Positions 9,737-15,927 of a stretch of DNA of 15,927 bases are shown here, in pieces (the first letter of the stretch is position 1; every line of letters starts with the position of its first letter). The notes beneath the pieces are model-generated. The model was not told where the DNA came from, ran no database searches, and saw only the letters and a program-made list of their open reading frames with translations. The DNA is from Setomelanomma holmii (lineage: Eukaryota; Ascomycota; Dothideomycetes; Pleosporales; Phaeosphaeriaceae). The DNA lies in contig ML978413.1 of NCBI GenBank assembly GCA_010015745.1, positions 1-15,927 of the forward strand. Direction: 5' to 3'. The position numbers and the translations under genes are program-made.

Positions 9737-10410
9737 GACGCATGCGGTTCGAAGGTCCTCGATGTGGCCGTCCGGTGGCCGTTTTCGTCCGAATAGGAGC
9801 TATCACGCGAGCGAGTGGGGAGTCGTTTGGGGCGGAACAGCTACACACGTGCCGGGCAATCATAACGCAGGAAATATCATACTGGAAGTGGCTGGGACAT
9901 GGAGGATGCCGTCATGGCGTTCGTGGCTATGGAGAAATGCTGTCTGCCCTGCCAGCACAGCCTGCAAGTGCGGAACAGCGATAGAACCAAGAAAACACGT
10001 TCAGAGGCGGAAGACAAGAAACATTGAGATGTGGAATGAATAAAATTCGAGAACCCAGTACCAGCCCAAACGCCAAAGACTCCAGATCTAATCATTCCCG
10101 TACCGTGATCCAGCGGCTCAGTGATGAGCTAATGTCCCGTCAAAACCCAAAATCTAATACGCCGATAACCCCATGTTTGCCGCATACCAGCATAATCCGT
10201 GACCCATGATACCATTCCCCATGCCCCATTCAATCGTACATGACCGATAATCAATATCCGGTGCTATATTCCAGAACCCGGAACTCCGTAGCTTGCTGAT
10301 CCAAATCTGAATGAAGAATGCGAAAGTGAAATGTGACGTGATGTTGTACAAATACGAAGTGCTGGGAGTAAAAGAACGAGACAATTGAAGTAGTAATACA
10401 AAGCCGAAGC
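9737..10410. other. Convergent 3' region between MSS1 and the minus-strand small-ORF transcript
   Basis: No conventional gene is supported. An AATAAA poly(A)-signal word stands at 10039-10044 on the plus strand, about 300 bp past the MSS1 stop. On the minus strand the stretch 10410 to about 10000 is rich in T and G, like a long 3' untranslated region. Overlapping frames at 9576-10043, 9615-9863 and 10154-10384 have no domain and are probably chance. Confidence 0.4.
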
Positions 10411-10515
10411 TTAGGAAGTGTTTGGTTGGTGTGAAGGTGGCGTTACGATGGTGTTGACATCGAGAATCGCCACCGCTCGACGCGTTGCTTGCGCTGTGTT
10501 CTTGATGTTGGCCAT
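10411..10515 (-). CDS. Possible 34-aa small protein downstream of the MGRGGYN mini-ORFs
   Basis: ATG at 10515-10513, TAA at 10413-10411, 34 residues beginning MANIKNTAQATRRAVAILDV. It is the first sizeable ORF after the second MGRGGYN ORF on the same strand, 124 nt below its stop, with GGCC before the ATG (G at -3). No family is recognised and there is no signal peptide or membrane segment. It could be the main product of a leader carrying the two mini-ORFs, or a chance frame. Confidence 0.25.
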   Translation of the reverse strand: MANIKNTAQATRRAVAILDVNTIVTPPSHQPNTS

Positions 10516-10639
10516 GGCCGGTGGTGGAGTTTTGATGTGATTGCAGTCATTGTGACCGCTTTGAGTCGCTTGATGATGTGTTGTTGTGCTGATAGTGGTG
10601 ATGGATGATGTGTGGCGAGTGCGGGAGCAGCCGCTCGAA

Positions 10640-10663
10640 TCAGTTGTAGCCTCCTCGACCCAT
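10640..10663 (-). CDS. Mini-ORF MGRGGYN, second copy
   Basis: ATG at 10663, TGA at 10642-10640, seven residues MGRGGYN, identical in protein to the copy at 10778-10801. The two differ at three of 24 bases: CGA for CGC, GGA for GGC and TGA for TAA, all silent. Flanking sequence is not repeated. Silent-only divergence suggests selection on the peptide rather than a recent duplication of DNA. Function unknown. Confidence 0.5.
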   Translation of the reverse strand: MGRGGYN

Positions 10664-10777
10664 TATGATCATATGGATGAGGATGTGGTGGTAAATTAGG
10701 ACGCCTCTTGGCTTAGTAGTTGCGTCTGAGATGAGGTCTGAGTGATGTGGTGGTGGTGATGTGGTTTGGTAGACACT

Positions 10778-10801
10778 TTAGTTGTAGCCGCCGCGACCCA
10801 T
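10778..10801 (-). CDS. Mini-ORF MGRGGYN, first copy
   Basis: ATG at 10801, TAA at 10780-10778, seven residues MGRGGYN. It sits 138 bp upstream of a second copy on the same strand. The preceding minus-strand sequence is pyrimidine- and CA-rich like a fungal 5' leader, with TATA-like words GTATAAAG (11067-11074) and CATATAAG (10951-10958) further up. It could be a translated micropeptide, a regulatory upstream ORF, or the end of an alternatively spliced exon (an acceptor-like TATCAG lies 5 nt before the ATG). Function unknown. Confidence 0.5.
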   Translation of the reverse strand: MGRGGYN

Positions 10802-10950
10802 TGAGACTGATAACTTGGTGATGTTGAAGTAGTGGAGTGGCGAAGATATGGTGAAGGTGGTAGTAAAGTCGATTATAGAGCGGGAGATGTCGATAGAAGT
10901 CTGAAGAAAGTGTGGATGGATGACTGAAGGAAGAGTTGACTCGAAGCAAA

Positions 10951-11074
10951 CTTATATGAAACAAAGGGATCTATGGGCGAATGAAGGACACTAGAGGAGG
11001 CGTACGTTTTAGTTCTCGTGGTGGGTGCTGTGACTATGCTCTGCCTGCTGCCAGGCACCCAAACGTCTTTATAC
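10951..11074 (-). promoter_or_regulatory. Candidate promoter of the mini-ORF transcript
   Basis: Two TATA-like words on the minus strand, GTATAAAG at 11067-11074 and CATATAAG at 10951-10958, are followed downstream by a CT-rich tract (about 10940-10870) of the type that precedes transcription starts in fungi. There is no direct evidence for a transcript. Confidence 0.3.
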
Positions 11075-11120
11075 GCACGTTCACCCATATCCTCACTATA
11101 CTCACCAGCGAACCACAGCA

Positions 11121-13263
11121 TCGGATCGGTGGCTGCACGCCCAAGCAGGCCTGATCCTGGTCAAGGCATCTAGTCATCTAGTCTGCAACGGTGCATTGCG
11201 CAGCGGCCGGCGAGTAACGCGATGGGTTGGGTGGCAGACCAGAATAAGTTTCAGGGTCTGTGTGCGGTGCTAAGGGTGTGGCAGTGACGGAAGTCCAAGC
11301 TGGGCTTGATGAGCCGCAAGTGCACGGATGCGCGCAGGGTCCATCACCCGCGAGAAAGCAGTACTGAGAAACGCTCCACTCTTCATAGAAAAATGCCATT
11401 GGTATGACGGCGCGTTTGAGCAGAGTGTGTTGCAGGCCTCGCAGACTCGAGATGGACGACGAAGAGGGTGCGAGCATGCGCAGTCTGCCTGGGAGGCGTC
11501 TGCCTGCCTCCCATATTCCTCTTCCACCACCGACACGCGTCGTCGCTCCCACGACGAACACGCCTTCGATGAGAAATGCATGGGGAAGCCCAGGCAGGAA
11601 TCCTCCTCCGACAAGCGCTGGGCTTCATTTCATTGGTGCGCGAGAAGAATGCGCGACACAGTCATACAGCATCATCAAAACAAGCAGGCCTCACGACCCG
11701 CGAATAGCGGACCTGCGCAATGTAGCAAGGGTAGTTACACACTCAATGACTCTCGGCAAGTAGTTCACTACGAATGATTGCCGTTTCGGAGGAGGCAACG
11801 GGAGAGCCGTTAATCGTCGGACTGCTATTTGGACTCGAGAACGATTGATCGCAATCAATTATCGCAGTGGCACGCCATCGCGATCCATGACGACTTCTGC
11901 TTGCCAGTTACCAAACGGAGGACTTTCTGTAGTTTAGGATGATGCTGTGCCTTGTGCAAGCCTGAGGCTATGGGCGAGCCATACTCGAGCGACGTTGCAG
12001 CACAGAGTACCAGATGGGAGGCCGGCACATGGCTTGAAACATCCTTCAATCAACGTCTCCATCATTTCGGGGGTGCAGGAAAGGGCGGAGCGCTGGCGTG
12101 CGAGTCAATGCTCACCAGCTGGGTGCTTTACCAGAAACTCCACCCCAGAACGCCACGCCGTTGGAGTCTGGATGCTGGGAACAAGCGTTATCGACCGGCG
12201 TCGCACCTGCAGAACTCGGCGACTTGTGCCTGTATGAAGTCGACCGGATCAACGCCGTCCGTCATGTTCAGCGCACTTGGTTCAGCTGTGCTCTGCAGAG
12301 ACCCACCCACTACCGACAATGCGCAGTCCCTCAATCGCTCACTTGGGAATGGCTCCCGCTGCCAGAACACAAAGTCGGAATCAATGCATTTCCAAGAAGT
12401 TTTTGGCTCGTCGCTGCAAGTACGCAGGCCTGTGTAGCTGAATCAACCGCTACGGAGCTGCTAGAGAATCTTCTTGAGTCAATGTTGACCGGACAGTCGA
12501 GTCACTGCGCAGCATACGTGGGGAGCAGCCATGTGTTTCCCACCGTCACTGGTGGGCGACAATAAGTTCACAAGAACGCACAGACATCAACAAGCAGATT
12601 CAATCAATGTTCGGACAGCGATCTTGAACGAAAGCACCTCCCCAGCGACCCTTCCGCATGGCCACATCTCATTGCGCGAATGAACACTTCTCCCACAGTT
12701 CTGTCGAAAAGCAGGGCATCTGACACATGTCCAATGCTTTGTGCAGATGTGCTCACGTTGTCTGACCACTGTGGAGGCATAGTCGGCGTCGGGATTGAGC
12801 CAGGTTCGTGCTACAGAGATTGAAAGGATGGCCACGAGCTCGAATGCCTGCAGCACGCACAACGGCGACCCGACAGCATGGAAATGGAACGTCAATTAGA
12901 GCACGACATTGAATGTACCCTCACGCCCCTGAACTATCTTGAGGACCGGGGGAAGAAGCACTGCCAGCGGCAACTGAACGAGGTGAACACCCAGGTCGTC
13001 AATGAGACTGCCTTGTCAGGCAGACATCCTCGCGCAAATTCATGGGGCCAAATCGCAGGCGTAATGACTGCAGACCGACTTGCGAGGCCTGTTACAGACC
13101 TACTGCACATCCCAGGGGAGGTCGCACCTCGCACGTAATCACGTCCATAAGATCATCGCGATTTGTAATCTACTTTCAGAATTCGAAGCGCTCGCGGCGT
13201 GGACCCGACGACAAGGCCACGGCACCCATCAATCTGCAGGAACCCCTTCACGCATCAGCTTAA
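11121..13263. other. 2.1-kb stretch without a supported gene
   Basis: Many open frames overlap on both strands (for example plus 11328-11777, 11952-12437, 12098-12565, 12878-13138; minus 11178-11561, 12587-12895). None shows a recognisable domain, a signal peptide, or a convincing set of exons that join in frame. The plus frame at 12098-12565 (155 aa) has the most protein-like composition but no family. The DNA is not strongly AT-rich, so it is not heavily RIP-mutated. Confidence 0.5.
11167..11182. repeat. Tandem 8-bp duplication CATCTAGT
   Basis: Two adjacent copies of CATCTAGT at 11167-11174 and 11175-11182. The length equals a hAT target-site duplication, so it could be an excision footprint, but a chance or slippage origin is equally possible. 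Confidence 0.4.
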
Positions 13264-13570
13264 CAGGGTGTTTCCCAAGAATGGCCCCAAAAATAGTCTC
13301 AGCCCGATCCGATCGTGCTAAGCGCGACAAGCGCGTGGTAGCGCCGGTAGGGCTGACGCTAGGATTACTGCGCCGCACTTTTAGGTCAGCCATTGTCCTG
13401 AACAGGTTAATTGCTTGCAAATGCCAGCTGAAAACGATGATTGGACAGAGCGAGTGGTACAGCTGATGACCGCGCATAATTTTAGCATAGAGCAGCTCGA
13501 ACGGGTGCATTTAGCTGGTCTTTCGTCACAATATGGTCTAGATTTGGGCTATTTTGGGGCCAGAACACAG
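13264..13570. mobile_element. MITE-like short inverted-repeat element
   Basis: The arms TGGCCCCAAAAATAG (13282-13296) and CTATTTTGGGGCCA (13549-13562) are inverted copies with one base of length difference. Beyond them, toward the edges, GTGTT on the left matches the inverted AACAC on the right, with about eight extra bases in the left arm. A TA precedes the left edge (13261-13262), but no matching TA is seen on the right, so that end may be damaged. At about 307 bp without a transposase it fits a non-autonomous DNA transposon. Frames through it (plus 13080-13466, minus 13229-13510) have no known domain. Confidence 0.5.
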
Positions 13571-14000
13571 TGCCCATTCGGGAGCGTAGGAGAGGAAGTA
13601 ATTTACGTGAATAGCTTTGAAATTACCAGGCATCGAGGTGAAGGACCAGCACCTTCGTCTACAGGCATTGCACGTCTTGCTGCTTCCTCAATATTCTATG
13701 CCTATCGACTGCGCCGCTCTCGCACATTCCACGGTACGTCCGGACAACGATCTTCGGACCGAAAAGGTGTCAAGTCCAGTCACTGCCGTCGCCGCAGCCT
13801 CGTCTTCGTTACCTCAATGTCAGGCTCATCGCCGAACAGGTGTTCGCCTCTGAAACTCTCGCTTCTCAGCTCCACTTTCAGCCTCGTTGTCACTTGTTAC
13901 ACATTACGTCATACTGACCCCGCCATGATGGCTTCGCCGCGATTGTGAGAGGTCGCACAGATCGATATATCAGAGTCCCTTTGGGTATTTCGCATTATCT
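13571..14000. other. Stretch between MITE-like element and hAT subterminal region
   Basis: No supported gene. The frame 13415-13948 starts inside the inverted-repeat element and has no recognisable domain. A CAGAG word at 13971 could be the terminal CAG of the hAT element but cannot be confirmed because the other end is outside the window. Confidence 0.4.
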
Positions 14001-14332
14001 TGACTAACTTTGGAGAGGTGCAATATGGCTGCCTAAGGAAAGTTATGCGAGGAGGAGTCACGATGTTGTGTTGTGGAGGATGTATGCAAGAGGAGAGTCA
14101 TTGTTTTGTGCGACCCAGTGAATGCGAAATGCTTGAGTTGATAAATACAGCAGCCGTCGCAGTCATTTGATCACATATCAACTCACTCGAGTCACATGTC
14201 CTGATTATTCGGACCTCCCGACCCACTCGATGGCATAGGTTTTGACTTCTGACTCGGAAATCAATCAAATCAAACCTGACTTGACTGATTTTAACCATGA
14301 CTTTGGCATTTATAATTTGACTAACGAAGTCA
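14001..14332. repeat. Cluster of 12 AGTCA/TGACT pentamers
   Basis: TGACT or its complement AGTCA begins at 14001, 14056, 14096, 14161, 14190, 14243, 14250, 14277, 14282, 14298, 14318 and 14328. Random sequence of this length would hold less than one on both strands together. Four are extended to TGACTC. Such subterminal repeats are known binding sites for hAT transposases, which fits their place just before the transposase frame. Confidence 0.7.
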
Positions 14333-15671
14333 AATCAATCACGTCCCTTCCTTAGCGGCATAGCAGTCCTTGCAAAATCAGTCTTGTGAGGCATTCTGAG
14401 GTGAATACACCTGATATATCATGGCCAATCAACCTTAGAGGAGCGGCGCAACACAGACATTCACTATACCTAACGAAGATGACATCTATGACGACTCGCC
14501 AGCATTGATTGCACCATTGGAGGAGGAGTTTGAGCCTGTGGAAGATAACAATAGCCCCAGCTTCCCCAATAATGATATCAGCAAGACAATTGCCGCCTTC
14601 TTCTACAACGATGACAACAACAGCAACAGCATTCTAACAGTAGAAAGCCAGTCTTCTGTGCCTTCTACGCCAACGCCTAGGCCAATCACCCCTGCTACTT
14701 TGACTAGTACGCAATTTCTCAAGCGGAAGAGACAGAGCAGTACTCCGCACAGGGGCGCAGGGCAGAAGAACAAGACAGTATAGAAGCACTCACGGCAAAG
14801 GCTGCCATACGAGCCTATCAAGGACGATCATAGTCATGAGATCTTCTACTGCGCAGATGACAATTGCGAGTGGAAAGGCTCATCAGGCAATGCTACTGCA
14901 CACCTCCGGAAACATGCTATCTTTGTTAGAAGATCTTCAGAGACCCCTTCTACTATTGCACAAGCTAACAGCCTGCAGCAAGGGCTTCACAACATAGCTG
15001 CAAAGAAAGCTGAGTTCAAGCATGATCAAACTGTAACGATCCTTCGCAATGCTGCTTAGAAGCAAGACTTCAGGAATGCCCTTGCTCGCTTTGTTACAGC
15101 GTGCAGTCTATCACATAAGTCAGTGGTTTCTAAGGAATTCTGCACGCTTATTCTTACCGTTAATCCTGAAGCGGATCATATATTACTGCACTTAAGCAGC
15201 TCACTAGTGTCGCGCATTGTTCAGAACTTCCGTGCTCAGCAAGAGGAGGTTATTAGATATCTCTGCAACGATATGATTAGCTACTTCTATATCAGCACTG
15301 ATACGTGGAAGACAATGCATAGCCACAAGCATTTCCAAGCCGTGAATGTCCAGTTTGTCAACCAGCATAGACAGCTTAATCAACTGCTTCTCGACCTTGT
15401 TGAAGTTGACGGCAAAGAGAGCAAGACTGGAGCCTCTCTTTCTACGCTGCTGATTGAGACTATCAAGGACTACGACCTCAGCACTTGGCTTGGTTGGATT
15501 ACCTTTGATAATGTAACAGTAAACGACACGCTTGTCTGTGCAATTGAGGCCTTCATGCGCACAGAAGGCATTACCTACTAGACTGAGAAGACACAACAAC
15601 TCCGTTGCATTGGCCATATTATTAACCTTGCTACACAGGTGTTGGATGTGGGAGCACAGGGCAGGTATGAA

Positions 15672-15846
15672 TGAGGCAGAAGGTTGTTGTATTGAGAGAG
15701 CTACTGTGAGCGATTATATACACAACCAGATGAGTAAGCAGGTGACTAACAGAGTCACGTGAGATGCAGTTCACAGTGTACTGTGTGAACTGAGGTGCCA
15801 GGCTGACACACCCCCTGAGGTATCCATGTTGGATGGAAACCTCACA
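15672..15846. mobile_element. Insertion inside the hAT transposase, about 175 bp
   Basis: The transposase frame is lost after GRYE at 15671 and recognisable hAT sequence resumes at about 15847. The DNA between has stops in the transposase frame and contains a hairpin. It begins near TGTTGTATTG (15685) and ends near CCTCACA (15846), that is TG...CA as in a solo LTR, but no 5-bp target duplication is clear, and a small MITE is also possible. Boundaries are approximate. Confidence 0.4.
15767..15792. repeat. Perfect 9-bp hairpin with 8-nt loop
   Basis: Arms CAGTTCACA (15767-15775) and TGTGAACTG (15784-15792) around the loop GTGTACTG. It lies inside the insertion that breaks the hAT frame; a CACGTG word stands just upstream. 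It could be a secondary structure of the inserted element; no function is known. Confidence 0.7.
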
Positions 15847-15927
15847 AATAAGGAAAAATACCAAGAGAGTGAGATGCGTGCGCGTGCTGCGCAGCTAGTT
15901 CAAATAATCAAGGGGTACTAGGCAAGG

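Larger units (their letters stand above)
14421..15921 (+). pseudogene. hAT-family transposase, broken by TAG codons and an insertion
   Basis: From ATG 14421 one frame continues to 15671 with no frameshift, interrupted by TAG at 14436-14438, 14781-14783, 15057-15059 and 15579-15581. An acidic, Asn/Ser-rich N-terminus ends in the basic patch FLKRKRQSS (possible nuclear localisation signal), then a zinc finger of BED/C2H2 type (YCADDNCEWKGSS followed by TAHLRKHA, Cys at spacing 4 and a His pair at spacing 3). Next comes VSKEFCTLILTVNP, then the DDE-like core start YFYISTDTWKTMHSHKHFQAV, whose D-T-W with following H is typical of hAT, then GWITFDNVTVNDT with the second aspartate, and LRCIGHIINLATQVL, the conserved C-x-x-H block. 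After an interruption the protein resumes at 15847 in another frame (NKEKYQESEMRARAAQLVQI) and meets another TAG at 15919-15921. The catalytic glutamate and dimerisation domain are beyond the window. Clearly non-functional as it stands. Confidence 0.85.
14001..15927 (+). mobile_element. hAT-like DNA transposon, right end off window
   Basis: A subterminal region full of AGTCA/TGACT pentamers (14001-14332) leads into a broken transposase frame starting at 14421. The left terminus is at or before 14001 (candidate CAGAG at 13971); the right terminus lies beyond the window, so the inverted repeats and the 8-bp target duplication cannot be checked. Confidence 0.75.

Noticed and set aside
9740..9760. 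GGTTCGAA word that could mark a tRNA T-arm
   Set aside because: The flanking bases do not pair into a 5-bp T-stem and no acceptor or anticodon arm is found around it.
10560..10780. GATG/GTGG-rich low-complexity stretch as a possible minisatellite
   Set aside because: No regular period; it fits a CA-rich transcript leader on the minus strand.
12098..12565. Plus-strand frame of 155 codons with fairly protein-like composition
   Set aside because: No recognisable domain, heavily overlapped by another open frame (11952-12437), no signal peptide, and no partner exon that joins convincingly. Kept only as a note.
1..15927. CRISPR array or bacterial operon
   Set aside because: Spliceosomal introns and eukaryotic gene families rule out a prokaryotic origin, and no regularly spaced repeats are present.

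Overview
The window looks like nuclear DNA of a filamentous ascomycete (Pezizomycotina), most likely a dothideomycete. The main reasons are short introns of 48-55 nt with GTAAG/GTATG donors and CTAAC/CTGAC-like branch sites, a fungal sugar transporter, fungal forms of MAK16 and mitochondrial MSS1/MnmE, and pogo/Fot1-type and hAT-type DNA transposons whose reading frames are broken by TAG codons, as expected from mild repeat-induced point mutation. The order is inferred from general resemblance, not from a search.

Layout. Positions 1-1734 (minus) hold a pogo/Fot1-like DDE transposase, cut by the left window edge and broken by three in-frame TAGs; its right terminal region follows to about 1830. 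Positions 2652-4449 (minus) are a four-exon MFS sugar transporter of 546 aa. Positions 5298-6035 (minus) are an acidic 245-aa protein with an EEFGEF motif of the type that binds clathrin-adaptor ear domains. Positions 6315-7391 (minus) are MAK16, a 60S ribosome assembly factor, with a 10-nt first coding exon. Positions 7577-9736 (plus) are the mitochondrial tRNA-modification GTPase MSS1/MnmE, in three exons; the last is a 19-nt micro-exon carrying the diagnostic FCVGK C-terminus. MAK16 and MSS1 are divergent with 185 bp between their start codons.

Positions 9737-13970 contain no recognisable conventional protein gene. They do contain a minus-strand region that looks like a transcript leader and carries two separate 7-codon ORFs, both reading MGRGGYN-stop and differing only at synonymous positions (10778-10801 and 10640-10663), followed by a 34-aa ORF. 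This is the most unusual signal in the window. A roughly 300-bp MITE-like inverted-repeat element lies at 13264-13570.

Positions 14001-15927 (plus) are a hAT-like transposon cut by the right window edge: a subterminal region packed with 12 AGTCA/TGACT pentamers, then a transposase frame with a zinc finger, broken by TAGs only and interrupted near its 3' part by a second insertion carrying a perfect 9-bp hairpin. The conserved genes thus form a block at 2.6-9.7 kb flanked by decayed transposons. No operon-like cooperation is expected; MAK16 (cytosolic ribosome assembly) and MSS1 (mitochondrial tRNA wobble modification) share only a promoter interval and a translation theme.
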